The notes under the pieces were generated by a model. That model made no database searches. It saw nothing but the letters and a program-made list of their open reading frames with translations, and had not been told where the DNA came from. Positions 43,654 to 51,472 of a stretch of 64,000 bases of DNA are shown here, one piece after another. The translations under genes were made by a program, and so were the position numbers. The stretch comes from Clostridia bacterium (lineage in GTDB: Bacteria > Bacillota > Clostridia > Christensenellales > Aristaeellaceae): the NCBI GenBank assembly GCA_017428385.1, contig JAFRQX010000038.1, positions 186,001 to 250,000 of the forward strand. The letters run 5' to 3'. Numbering within the stretch: position 1 is the stretch's first letter; every line of letters begins with the position of its first letter.

Positions 43654-43697
43654 AAAAAAGCATGCCTCCGGAGATACAGCAGGCTGTTCCGGAGGCA
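43654..43697 (-). terminator. Terminator of pnp
   Basis: On the minus strand, TGCCTCCGGA (43697 side) and TCCGGAGGCA pair perfectly over 10 bp around a 15-base loop and are followed by TGCTTTTTT. It lies directly after the pnp stop and reaches into the start region of ruvX. Confidence 0.8.
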
Positions 43698-43705
43698 GCG
43701 TTATA

Positions 43706-45862
43706 TCAGTCGTGGTTGTTGCTTGTGCGGCGGGGAGGACGACGGTTGCCGTCATGACGGGAGAAATCTGTTCCGGAAGCGTATTCAATGTCGTTCCTGA
43801 TCAGATTGATCCGGCCCTGGGCGTCAATTTCGTTAACCTTGACTTCCAGCTCATCGCCGATATTGACAACATCTTCCACCTTTTCAACCCGCTTGTTATC
43901 CAGCTTGGAAATATGGATCATACCGTCCTTGCCGGGAGCGAGTTCGACGAAGGCGCCGAAGTTCATAATGCGGACAACCTTACCGGTATACACATCGCCG
44001 ACTTCGATATCCTTGGCAATGCCTTCGATGATGTGACGGGCCTTATCGGCAGCCTGCTGATCAGGCGTGGAGATAAAGACGCTGCCGTCATCCTCGATGT
44101 CAATCTTCACACCGGTTTCAGCAATGATCTTGTTGATCATCTTTCCGCCGGGTCCGATGACTTCGCGGATCTTCTCGGGATTGATGGTGAAGCGGATGAT
44201 CTTCGGAGCGTAGGGGCTCAGCTCAGCCCTGGGCTGTCCGAGGGTATCCAGCATGATTTTGAGGATGTGCAGGCGGCCTTCCAGTGCCTGGCGCAGCGCC
44301 TGCTGCAGGATGGCACGGTTGATGCCGGCAATCTTGATATCCATCTGCAGGGCAGTGATACCGTTCATGGAACCGGCAACCTTAAAGTCCATATCGCCGA
44401 GGAAGTCTTCCAGGCCCTGGATGTCGGTCAGGACAGCCAGTTTGCCGCTTTCCTTGTCGGTGATCAGACCCATGGCCACACCGGCAACAGGAGCATGAAT
44501 CGGAACACCGGCATCCATCAGGCTCAGCGTGGAGCCGCAGACAGAAGCCATGGAAGAAGAACCGTTGGAGGACAGGATTTCACTGACCAGACGCAGCGCG
44601 TAGGGGAATTCTTCTTCGGAGGGGATCACAGGCAGCAGGGCCCGTTCTGCCAGGGCGCCGTGACCGATTTCACGACGGCCGGGACTCTTCAGACGGCCGG
44701 CTTCACCGGTGGCATACGGCGGCATGTTGTAGTGATGGATGTAGCGCTTGAAATCTTCACTGCTTAGGCCATCCAGGGTCTGGCCTTCGCTGACGGTGCC
44801 CAGGGTGGTAACAGTCAGGGCCTGGGTCTGCCCGCGGGTGAAGATGGCGCTGCCGTGGGTCCGCGGAAGCACGCCGACATCGCACCAGATGGGACGGATT
44901 TCAGTGACCTTACGGCCGTCAGGACGAATACCCTCGTTCAGGATTTTCGCGCGCATGACTTCTTTATTGAGATAGTACAGGGCGTCTTCGATTTCGCTTT
45001 CACGGCCTTCGAATTTTTCAGCCAGGGCAGCCAGGGTCTCTTCCTTGGTCTGGGCTTCACGCTGCTGGCGTTCGGAACGATCGAAGGTGTCGAAGGTCCA
45101 GACGCACTTGTCGTAGGCAAATTCACGAACGGCAGCCTTGATATCATCACCGGTGGTGATCAGCGGCACAACCTGCTTTTCCTTGCCGATTTCGGCAACG
45201 ATCTGCTTCTGGAAGGCAACCAGCTTTTTGATCTCTTCATGGCCGAAGAGGATAGCATCGAGCATGGTTTCTTCGGACAGTTCCTTGGCGCCGGCTTCAA
45301 CCATCATGATGGCTTCTTCCGTACCAGCCACATAGAGGCTCAGATCGCTCTCAGCGCGCTGGGCTTCATCGGGGCAGATCACAAACTGACCGTTGACGCG
45401 GCCTACCAGCACAGCGCCGGTCGGTCCGTTCCACGGAATATCGCTGACGGCCAGGGCAACGGAAGAACCGATCATGGCCGGGATTTCCGGAGGAACATCC
45501 TGTTCCACGCTGAGGATGGTGACAACCACCTGGACATCATTCCGCATGCCCTTTTCGAACAGGGGGCGGAGAGGACGGTCGATCAGACGGCAGGTCAGGG
45601 TGGCCTTTTCAGAGGGGCGGCCTTCACGCTTAATGAAACCGCCGGGGATTTTGCCCACGGAATACTGCTTTTCTTCAACATCTACGGCGAGAGGGAAGAA
45701 ATCCACGCCTTCGCGGGGAGCGGGAGCCATGGTGGCATTGACCATGACGACGGTATCGCCCAGATGCACCCAGACGGAACCGTTGGCCTGCTCACAGTAC
45801 CTGCCGAACTCCAGCGTCAGGGGACGGCCGGCAAAATCCATTGTGTACTTTTTGGATTCCAT
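43706..45862 (-). CDS. pnp: Polyribonucleotide nucleotidyltransferase
   Basis: 718 residues from the ATG giving [20 protein letters not shown], placed eight bases after AAGGAG. Two RNase PH domains (first with [27 protein letters not shown] loop, second with [15 protein letters not shown] and [13 protein letters not shown]), a KH domain ([20 protein letters not shown]) and an S1 domain ([23 protein letters not shown]) are in the standard order. It degrades RNA phosphorolytically. The tail ([18 protein letters not shown]) is basic. Downstream of rpsO, the classical rpsO–pnp pair, but with a strong hairpin between them. Confidence 0.97.
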   Translation of the reverse strand: MESKKYTMDFAGRPLTLEFGRYCEQANGSVWVHLGDTVVMVNATMAPAPREGVDFFPLAVDVEEKQYSVGKIPGGFIKREGRPSEKATLTCRLIDRPLRPLFEKGMRNDVQVVVTILSVEQDVPPEIPAMIGSSVALAVSDIPWNGPTGAVLVGRVNGQFVICPDEAQRAESDLSLYVAGTEEAIMMVEAGAKELSEETMLDAILFGHEEIKKLVAFQKQIVAEIGKEKQVVPLITTGDDIKAAVREFAYDKCVWTFDTFDRSERQQREAQTKEETLAALAEKFEGRESEIEDALYYLNKEVMRAKILNEGIRPDGRKVTEIRPIWCDVGVLPRTHGSAIFTRGQTQALTVTTLGTVSEGQTLDGLSSEDFKRYIHHYNMPPYATGEAGRLKSPGRREIGHGALAERALLPVIPSEEEFPYALRLVSEILSSNGSSSMASVCGSTLSLMDAGVPIHAPVAGVAMGLITDKESGKLAVLTDIQGLEDFLGDMDFKVAGSMNGITALQMDIKIAGINRAILQQALRQALEGRLHILKIMLDTLGQPRAELSPYAPKIIRFTINPEKIREVIGPGGKMINKIIAETGVKIDIEDDGSVFISTPDQQAADKARHIIEGIAKDIEVGDVYTGKVVRIMNFGAFVELAPGKDGMIHISKLDNKRVEKVEDVVNIGDELEVKVNEIDAQGRINLIRNDIEYASGTDFSRHDGNRRPPRRTSNNHD

Positions 45863-45972
45863 ACGTTTCACTCCTTCTAAAATTTGTCTCCGGAGCGCCG
45901 TATGCTATCATATGAAAACCCCACCGGGGATTTTCAAGGGATAACATACGAAACTCCGCGTTCCGGGATATC

Positions 45973-46014
45973 TTTTAAAGCCGCCGGAGAGTTTATCTTC
46001 CGGCGGCTTTAAAA
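45973..46014. terminator. Strong hairpin between rpsO and pnp
   Basis: A 16-bp perfect stem TTTTAAAGCCGCCGGA / TCCGGCGGCTTTAAAA with a ten-base loop. It can end the rpsO transcript, but the following T-tract is short, so it may instead be a processing or partial-readthrough site, as known for rpsO–pnp in other bacteria. Confidence 0.7.
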
Positions 46015-46040
46015 AGCGACTTGGTACCGGGAAACGGTTA

Positions 46041-46295
46041 TTATTTACGCAGGTTCAGCTTGGAGATCAGGGAACGGTAGCGCTCAATATCCGTTTTCTT
46101 GAGGTACTCGAGCATGTTGCGGCGGCGGCCAACCATCAGCAGCAGACCACGGTTGGAATGATGGTCGTTCTTGTTGCTCTTCAGGTGCTCGTTCAGGTGG
46201 TTGATTCTCTCTGTGAGCAGAGCGATCTGAACCTCGGGGGAGCCGGTGTCGCCTTCATGCTGTGCATAAGCGGCAATAATCTCGGATTTGTTCAT
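46041..46295 (-). CDS. rpsO: 30S ribosomal protein S15
   Basis: 84 residues, [20 protein letters not shown], preceded by AAAGGAGG. Family blocks [49 protein letters not shown] appear without gaps (quoted in part). Binds 16S rRNA early in assembly. The N-terminus is about four residues shorter than the usual 88–89. An in-frame extension upstream is not conserved. Its ~115-nt leader is structured (separate entry). Confidence 0.96.
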   Translation of the reverse strand: MNKSEIIAAYAQHEGDTGSPEVQIALLTERINHLNEHLKSNKNDHHSNRGLLLMVGRRRNMLEYLKKTDIERYRSLISKLNLRK

Positions 46296-46352
46296 GGGAA
46301 ATTCCTCCTTTAATGACCGGACAGGCCGGTATTTCACGTCCGCCAATTGCCG

Positions 46353-46400
46353 TGAACCCGGATTATCGTTGGAGACTCGATAGTCTGAGCAGACGGTTCA
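46353..46400 (-). promoter_or_regulatory. Structured rpsO leader with alternative hairpins
   Basis: Arms TGAACC (46353–46358) and GGTTCA (46395–46400) can close a domain that holds two mutually exclusive hairpins: AGACT–CGAT–AGTCT (46373–46386) and GTCTG–AG–CAGAC (46383–46394), which share four bases. This resembles the leaders through which S15 represses its own translation, though no family match is claimed. Confidence 0.45.
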
Positions 46401-46416
46401 TACACGAACGACGTAT

Positions 46417-46445
46417 ATAATAACAAAAATTGTAGGATTTGTAAA
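46417..46445 (-). promoter_or_regulatory. rpsO promoter
   Basis: Minus strand TTTACA (46445–46440), 17 bp, TATTAT (46422–46417). Confidence 0.65.
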
Positions 46446-46496
46446 CTGCCAAAGCGGAAAAAACTGAACTTTTTCAACAAATTCAGCCTGATGACA

Positions 46497-47033
46497 TTAC
46501 AGCTGGTAGAGCGCAACGCCGGTTTTTCCGTCGAATTCGTTCACCATGACTGATACAACTTCACTGTGACTGGTGGGAATATTCTTCCCCACATAATCCG
46601 GACGGATCGGCAGTTCCCGATGTCCGCGGTCAATAAGCACCGCGAGCTGGATGGAATCCGGGCGGCCGTAATGGAAGACTGCTTCAATGGCGGCACGTAC
46701 AGTACGACCCGTATAAATCACGTCATCCACGAGAATAACCTTTTTGCCGTTGATATCGCAGGGGATAGAAGTGGCACCGGTTTCCGGCAGGTCGCTGACC
46801 TCAGTCAGGTCATCCCGATAGAGAGAGATGTCGATACTGCCCAGCGGAACTTCCGTGCCCTCGAAACTGCGGATATTGTCCCGGAGGATAGCGGCAAGCG
46901 GCATACCCCGGCGATGGATTCCCAGGAGGATGATATCCGACGTGCCGTTGTTTTTTTCAATAATTTCATGGGTGATACGCTTCATGCTTCTCAGCACAGC
47001 AGCTTCGTCCATGATGACAGATTTCAGTTCCAT
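46497..47033 (-). CDS. pyrR: PyrR bifunctional regulator / uracil phosphoribosyltransferase
   Basis: 178 residues. The PRPP-binding motif is VILVDDVIYTGRTVRAAIEA; GIHRRGMPLA and the basic RDDLTE / DRGHRELPIRPDYVGKN regions that contact pyr mRNA are conserved. PyrR senses UMP/UTP and attenuates pyrimidine genes by binding their leaders. The ATG is only seven bases after the T-run of the upstream terminator and has no visible Shine–Dalgarno sequence. It follows uraA. Confidence 0.95.
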   Translation of the reverse strand: MELKSVIMDEAAVLRSMKRITHEIIEKNNGTSDIILLGIHRRGMPLAAILRDNIRSFEGTEVPLGSIDISLYRDDLTEVSDLPETGATSIPCDINGKKVILVDDVIYTGRTVRAAIEAVFHYGRPDSIQLAVLIDRGHRELPIRPDYVGKNIPTSHSEVVSVMVNEFDGKTGVALYQL

Positions 47034-47039
47034 AGAGTT

Positions 47040-47070
47040 AAAAAGGCGGGGTACAGTTCAGTACCCCGCC
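47040..47070 (-). terminator. Terminator between uraA and pyrR
   Basis: Perfect 10-bp stem GGCGGGGTAC / GTACCCCGCC with loop TGAACT followed by TTTTT on the minus strand. Confidence 0.9.
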
Positions 47071-47094
47071 GAACCTTTCAACGTATTTGACGAA

Positions 47095-48435
47095 TTACTG
47101 ATCGTTTTTCGCGGGGCGGTTGAAAAGCAGGTTCACGATGATACCGAGGATCAGCGCGCAGGCGATTTCAGTAATCGTGACGGAACCGATTTTCAGCGTC
47201 ATGCCGCCGATACCGGCTATCAGGATCACGGAAGCGGTGAACAGGTTGCGGTTATCGTTCAGGTCGACAGGCTGGAGCATCTTCAGACCGGAGACGGCGA
47301 TGAAGCCGTACAGGGTGATGCAGACGCCGCCCATGACGCAGCTGGGGATCGTGCTCAGGAAGGTTACGAAGGGAGCGAAGAAGCTGGCAGCGATGGCGAT
47401 GATCGCAGTGCACAGGATCGTGATGACGGAAGCGTTGCCGGTGATGGCCACGCAGCCGACGGACTCACCATAGGTGGTGTTGGGGCAGCCGCCGAAGAAG
47501 GCACCGGCAATAGAACCAACGCCGTCACCCAGCAGGGTGCGATGGAGGCCGGGCTCCTCAAGCAGATCCTGGTCAATGATGGTGGACAGGTTCTTATGAT
47601 CAGCAATATGCTCGGCGAAGACTACGAAGGCAACGGGAACATAAGCAACAGCGATGGAAAGGATATACTTGGCAGTGATGGACTGGAAGCCTTCGAAAGC
47701 CTTCACGAAGGTGAAGTCAGGAACCCATTTCATGGAGCTGAAAGCGGTGAAATCGAGCACTTTCAGTGCGTCATTGCCGTCAACGTTGCCGATCAGGGTG
47801 AAGATGAGGGCAACAATGTAGCCGGCAACAATACCGATAATGAAGGGAATCAGCTTCATCATTTTCTTTCCCTTGACGGAGCAGAAGACAACCGTCAGCA
47901 GGGTGACAAGGGCGCAGATCAGGCTGACCCAGCCCTGGGTATTCATGATATAAGTGCCGTTATCCAGCACAGCACCCTTCAGGGCATCACCGATGGCGTT
48001 GCCGGCCAGGGACAGTCCGATGATGGCAACGGTGGGTCCGATGACGACGGCGGGCATGAGCTTACGGATCCAGGCGACACCGGCGAACTTGACGATGGCA
48101 GCGATGATCACATAAACCAGGCCGGCGAAAAGAGCGCCCAGTACCAGGCCGGCATAGCCGACCGCAGTGGAGGCGGCACCGCCAAAAGCAGCGAACATGG
48201 AACCGAGGAAGGCAAAGCTGGAACCAAGGAAGACAGGGCTCTTAAACTTGGTGAAGAGCAGGTAGACAATGGTACCGACGCCGGCGCCGAAAAGCGCGGC
48301 GCTCTGGCTCATGCCGTTGCCAACGATGCTGGGGACGGCAATGGTCGCAGCCAGGATCGCAAGCAGCTGCTGGAGCGCAAAGACGATCAGCTGACCGAAC
48401 TTGGGTTTGTCATTGACCTTGTAAACCAGATTCAT
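47095..48435 (-). CDS. uraA: Uracil/xanthine permease (NCS2 family)
   Basis: 446 residues with about 14 membrane segments. Family landmarks include FALQQLLAILAATIAVPSIVG near the start, FVVFAEHIADHKNLSTI (the substrate-site glutamate in helix 8) and FFGGCPNTTYGESVG (helix 10). It imports uracil with protons; some relatives take xanthine. AAGGAGG lies eight bases before the ATG and is masked in a hairpin. The neighbouring pyrR and leader support a pyrimidine role. Confidence 0.94.
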   Translation of the reverse strand: MNLVYKVNDKPKFGQLIVFALQQLLAILAATIAVPSIVGNGMSQSAALFGAGVGTIVYLLFTKFKSPVFLGSSFAFLGSMFAAFGGAASTAVGYAGLVLGALFAGLVYVIIAAIVKFAGVAWIRKLMPAVVIGPTVAIIGLSLAGNAIGDALKGAVLDNGTYIMNTQGWVSLICALVTLLTVVFCSVKGKKMMKLIPFIIGIVAGYIVALIFTLIGNVDGNDALKVLDFTAFSSMKWVPDFTFVKAFEGFQSITAKYILSIAVAYVPVAFVVFAEHIADHKNLSTIIDQDLLEEPGLHRTLLGDGVGSIAGAFFGGCPNTTYGESVGCVAITGNASVITILCTAIIAIAASFFAPFVTFLSTIPSCVMGGVCITLYGFIAVSGLKMLQPVDLNDNRNLFTASVILIAGIGGMTLKIGSVTITEIACALILGIIVNLLFNRPAKNDQ

Positions 48436-48604
48436 AGGGGAGACCTCCTTATATATTTCTCGGAGGGTCTTGTAAAGAAAAAGCCTGCCGGCATGAAAAC
48501 TGGCAAGCTACGATCCTTACTGATATGAGCGGCCGTATCTTGTCGGTATCCCGTACCGTCTTAAAGACCCACCTGGGATAATATACCACAAGATCTTGTG
48601 GTAT
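48436..48604 (-). promoter_or_regulatory. uraA control region: palindrome, attenuator and ribosome-site hairpin
   Basis: Reading the minus strand: a perfect 22-bp palindrome ATACCACAAGATCTTGTGGTAT (centre 48593/48594) lies just before TATTAT/TATATT −10 boxes (48585–48578). The leader follows with TTTAAGACGGTACGGGATAC and CGACAAG, reminiscent of a PyrR-binding stem though the loop differs from the consensus. Next is an intrinsic terminator, stem AGCTTGCC / GGCAGGCT (48509–48482) with TTTTTC. Last is a hairpin in which AGACC-CTCC pairs with GGAGGTCT (48470–48441), hiding the Shine–Dalgarno sequence. The remainder of 48605–48667 is AT-rich and holds nothing recognised. Confidence 0.65.
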
Positions 48605-48667
48605 TCCATTTCATAAGTATGACAAAAGAATAAATAAAATTAGTAAGCAAAACAAGAAAAAAAGAGC

Positions 48668-48696
48668 TTGACAAACATATTTGAATAAGATAATAT
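48668..48696 (+). promoter_or_regulatory. Promoter of the tRNA array
   Basis: Full-consensus TTGACA (48668–48673), 17 bp, TAATAT (48691–48696). Confidence 0.88.
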
Positions 48697-48747
48697 ACAA
48701 AAGCCGCTTGCGGAAACCGGGTCAGGAACGCAAGAGTCAAAGGCAAC

Positions 48748-48823
48748 GGGAGCATAGCTCAGCTGGGAGAGCATTTGCCTTACAAGCAAAGGGTCACAGG
48801 TTCGAGCCCTGTTGTTCCCACCA
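48748..48823 (+). tRNA. tRNA-Val (anticodon TAC)
   Basis: Acceptor GGGAGCA pairs with TGTTCCC; anticodon loop CTTACAA on stem TTTGC/GCAAA; T-loop GTTCGAGCC; the CCA end is encoded. First gene of the array. Confidence 0.95.
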
Positions 48824-48830
48824 AACATAT

Positions 48831-48907
48831 GGCCCGGTAGCTCAGTTGGTTAGAGCGCCAGCCTGTCACGCTGGAGGTCGAGGGTTCGAGCCCCTTCCGG
48901 GTCGCCA
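48831..48907 (+). tRNA. tRNA-Asp (anticodon GTC)
   Basis: Acceptor GGCCCGG / CCGGGTC, anticodon loop CTGTCAC, discriminator G, CCA encoded. Confidence 0.95.
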
Positions 48908-48912
48908 TATTT

Positions 48913-48985
48913 GCCTTGGTAGCTCAGTCGGTAGAGCATGTGACTGAAAATCACAGTGTCGGTGGTTCGATTCCGCCCCAAGGCA
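48913..48985 (+). tRNA. tRNA-Phe (anticodon GAA)
   Basis: Acceptor GCCTTGG / CCAAGGC, anticodon loop CTGAAAA on stem TGTGA/TCACA, discriminator A; CCA is not encoded. Confidence 0.95.
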
Positions 48986-48993
48986 CATTTTAT

Positions 48994-49069
48994 GCGGTAG
49001 TAGCTCAGTTGGTAGAGTGCCACCTTGCCAAGGTGGATGTCGCGGGTCCGAGTCCCGTCTACCGCTCCA
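48994..49069 (+). tRNA. tRNA-Gly (anticodon GCC)
   Basis: Acceptor GCGGTAG / CTACCGC, anticodon loop TTGCCAA on stem CCACC/GGTGG, discriminator T, CCA encoded. Confidence 0.95.
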
Positions 49070-49076
49070 TTTTTAT

Positions 49077-49148
49077 GGTGCCATAGCCAAGCGGTAAGGC
49101 GAAGGTCTGCAAAACCTTTATTCTCCGGTTCGAATCCGGATGGCACCT
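49077..49148 (+). tRNA. tRNA-Cys (anticodon GCA)
   Basis: Acceptor GGTGCCA / TGGCACC, anticodon loop CTGCAAA, discriminator T as needed by CysRS; CCA not encoded. Last of the five. Confidence 0.95.
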
Positions 49149-49153
49149 CGCAG

Positions 49154-49186
49154 AATACCGGAGTTGTACTCCGGTATTTTTGTTTT
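49154..49186 (+). terminator. Terminator of the tRNA array
   Basis: Perfect 10-bp stem AATACCGGAG with loop TTGTA, followed by TTTTGTTTTT. Confidence 0.9.
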
Positions 49187-49242
49187 TGCCCGATGTTTTG
49201 AAATGTATACATGTTAACGTTTGCATTTATATAAAAAAACTC

Positions 49243-49271
49243 TGTACAAAATAAAAGCGTCATGTTATACT
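49243..49271 (+). promoter_or_regulatory. Promoter of the zinc-ribbon gene
   Basis: TGTACA (49243–49248), 17 bp, TATACT (49266–49271). The 49187–49408 interval holds this promoter, a 10-bp palindrome ATGTATACAT (49203–49212) and a ~130-nt leader with an ATGGTT/AACCAT hairpin near 49319–49340. Confidence 0.6.
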
Positions 49272-49408
49272 CTGACAGTAAACCCAACCCTGGTAGTAAC
49301 TACGCGGTTCATTTCCTCTATGGTTGTTACTCATAACCATTGTCTGGAACGGGGCACGAATCTTCACCAATGGCGCGGGTAAACAACATTTTTAGGAGGA
49401 TATGATCC

Positions 49409-49699
49409 ATGTACGAAGACAAGACTCTCACCTGTCGTGACTGCGGCAACGAATTCGTTTTCTCTGCCAGTGAGCAGGAATTCTTTGCCCAGAAGGGCTT
49501 CCAGAACGAGCCCACCCGCTGCCCTGCCTGCCGCGCTGCCCGTCGGGCCCAGAACGGCAATGGCGGTGCTCCCCGTCAGATGTTCACCGTGATCTGCGAT
49601 GGCTGCGGATGCGAAACCCAGGTTCCCTTCCAGCCCCGCGGAGATCGTCCCGTGTACTGCCGCGACTGCTTCGAAGCACAGCGCCAGAACCGGTTCTGA
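49409..49699 (+). CDS. CxxC-x17-CxxC zinc-ribbon protein
   Basis: 96 residues with eight cysteines in two zinc knuckles. The first is CRDCGNEFVFSASEQEFFAQ then CPACRAARR; the second is CDGCGCETQ … CRDC with exactly 17 residues between the CxxC pairs, the feature that names this small family. The middle is basic and Gln/Asn/Gly-rich (RRAQNGNGGAPRQM), suggesting RNA or ribosome contact; function is unknown. TAGGAGG precedes the ATG. Codons are highly biased (GCC, CGC/CGT, AAC), as in abundantly made proteins. Own promoter and terminator. Confidence 0.9.
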   Translation: MYEDKTLTCRDCGNEFVFSASEQEFFAQKGFQNEPTRCPACRAARRAQNGNGGAPRQMFTVICDGCGCETQVPFQPRGDRPVYCRDCFEAQRQNRF

Positions 49700-49713
49700 T
49701 TCATCAGAAACAA

Positions 49714-49747
49714 AAAGGACTGCCATCAGGCAGTCCTTTCTTTTTTT
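49714..49747. terminator. Bidirectional terminator between zinc-ribbon and phosphohexomutase genes
   Basis: Perfect 11-bp stem AAAGGACTGCC with loop ATCA, followed by CTTTTTTT; the convergent gene ends 7 bp further. Confidence 0.9.
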
Positions 49748-49753
49748 ATGTTT

Positions 49754-51415
49754 TTACCGGCATAAGCCGTCCACAAGTTCCTGGAGGCGATCCAGGTTCT
49801 TTTCAGCTTCCGAAACAGAAGCGGCTCTTGTAAAAAGGTATGCTTTGAGCTTCGGTTCCGTGCCGGAAGGACGGACAATGAACTGATCATCAGCTGAAAG
49901 CGTAAAGGAAAGCACATCACTCTTCGGAAGACCGGTATCGTCATTCTGATAATCAATCCGTGTGCAGTTATTGAGCCGGGCGTCGGCAAAGTCCGCAATG
50001 GGAGCCCGGAGAGCCTGCATGATGCTGTTCATCTTTTTTGAACCGTTTTCTCCTTCATATTCATAGGTCAGCAGGCGCTGGACATAGAGACCGAATTCAG
50101 AGCGCAGCTCCTCCAGGCGATCCAGGAGGGAAAGACCCTGCTCCTTGAGACCGGCAGCCATATCGCAGAGAAGCAGGACAGCGTTTACCGCATCCTTATC
50201 CCGGACATCCGTACCGGACAGATAGCCGTAGCTTTCCTCAAAACCGAAGAGGAAACGATCCGCCTGGCCGGCTGCTTCCAGCATGCCGATCTGTTCACCG
50301 ATATATTTGAAGCCGGTCAGCACGTTCCGCAGCTCCAGACCGTATTTGTCGCAGAGGGCACGGGCCATTTCCGTGGTCACGATGGTTTTAACCACAACAG
50401 GAGGAAGCTTGCCCTGTACAGGCAGACGGTTCCGGCAGAGATAATCCAGCATGAGGATACCCATATCATTGCCGCTGATCAGTTTCACATCATTGCCGAC
50501 ACGAACGCCGGCGCCCATGCGGTCACAGTCAGGATCTGTGGCAAAACACAGGTCAGCCCCGGTTTCAACGGTTTTCTGAATGGCCAGGTTCATGGCTTCA
50601 CGGATTTCCGGATTCGGATAAGGACAAGTGGGGAAGTGTCCGTCAGGCAGCTCCTGCTCAGTTACCATTTCCACTTTAATATTGCCCAGGCGTTTCATGA
50701 TTTCACGCACAGGTACGTTTCCGGCGCCGTTCAGCGGTGAATAGACCACGTGAAGCTGTTCGGACGAAGGACGAGCCCGGAGACTCATTACAGCCTGGTA
50801 ATAGGCCTCTATGGTCTCCTCAGTAATATACCGGATTGTGCCTGCGGCCAGATACTTTTCAAAAGAAGGAAGGCTGTCGGAAAGATCTGGCTGTTCGCCG
50901 ATTCTCTTCTGAATCTGGTCAGCGGCTTCCAGGGTAATCTGGCAGCCGTCTGCCCCATAGACCTTATATCCGTTGAATTTGGCAGGATTATGAGAGGCGG
51001 TGACCATTACGCCAGCCGAAGCGGAGAGATGACGCACCGCGAAACTGAGCATGGGCGTAGGCTGGAGACGGGGATAAAGCCAGACCTGAATCCCGTTTTC
51101 TGCAAGAACAGAGGCAGTCAGTTCCGCAAAATCGCGGGAATGGATGCGGCTGTCGCAGCTGACGGCGCAGGAAGGATTGATGAAATTATCCAGCAGGTAC
51201 CGGGCCAGGCCGCGGGTAGCTTTCATGACCGTAAAGAGATTCATCCGGTTGGTACCAGCGCCGAGTACACCCCTCAGACCACCTGTACCAAAGGCCAGAT
51301 CCCGGTAAAAGCTGTCGTTGACCTGATCCTGATTCATGGAGCTGAGTTCAGACAGCAGTTCGTCTGTCATGGCGGAACAGTTTTTCCAGGATTCATACTT
51401 TTCCATGATTGTCAT
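49754..51415 (-). CDS. Phosphoglucomutase / phosphomannomutase-type phosphohexomutase
   Basis: 553 residues starting MTIMEKYESWKNC after AAGGGAAG. The phosphoserine loop VMVTASHNPAKFNGYKVYG, metal loop FATDPDCDRMGAG, sugar loop GFEESYGYLSGTD and phosphate-binding RPSGTEPKLKAY are intact. It interconverts 1- and 6-phosphohexoses; the length fits the PgcA/YbbT branch of Bacillota, which makes glucose-1-phosphate for polysaccharides. Two starts three codons apart are possible. Confidence 0.94.
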   Translation of the reverse strand: MTIMEKYESWKNCSAMTDELLSELSSMNQDQVNDSFYRDLAFGTGGLRGVLGAGTNRMNLFTVMKATRGLARYLLDNFINPSCAVSCDSRIHSRDFAELTASVLAENGIQVWLYPRLQPTPMLSFAVRHLSASAGVMVTASHNPAKFNGYKVYGADGCQITLEAADQIQKRIGEQPDLSDSLPSFEKYLAAGTIRYITEETIEAYYQAVMSLRARPSSEQLHVVYSPLNGAGNVPVREIMKRLGNIKVEMVTEQELPDGHFPTCPYPNPEIREAMNLAIQKTVETGADLCFATDPDCDRMGAGVRVGNDVKLISGNDMGILMLDYLCRNRLPVQGKLPPVVVKTIVTTEMARALCDKYGLELRNVLTGFKYIGEQIGMLEAAGQADRFLFGFEESYGYLSGTDVRDKDAVNAVLLLCDMAAGLKEQGLSLLDRLEELRSEFGLYVQRLLTYEYEGENGSKKMNSIMQALRAPIADFADARLNNCTRIDYQNDDTGLPKSDVLSFTLSADDQFIVRPSGTEPKLKAYLFTRAASVSEAEKNLDRLQELVDGLCR

Positions 51416-51472
51416 AGCATTGCTTCCCTTCAATCAAAATAAAAAAGCGTACCATCCGGTACGCGTGGAATA

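Noticed and set aside
43646..43663. Upstream ATG of ruvX with GGAGG
   Set aside because: The GGAGG and ATG belong to the pnp terminator stem with only one base between them; the family N-terminus begins at the later ATG.
46828..48528. 566-codon open frame antisense to pyrR and uraA
   Set aside because: Low-complexity Asp/Gly/Gln-rich translation typical of a shadow frame; the minus-strand genes are certain.
48510..48572. Known riboswitch in the uraA leader (purine, PRPP or PyrR family)
   Set aside because: No conserved core of these families could be matched by eye, so it is listed only as an undefined control region.
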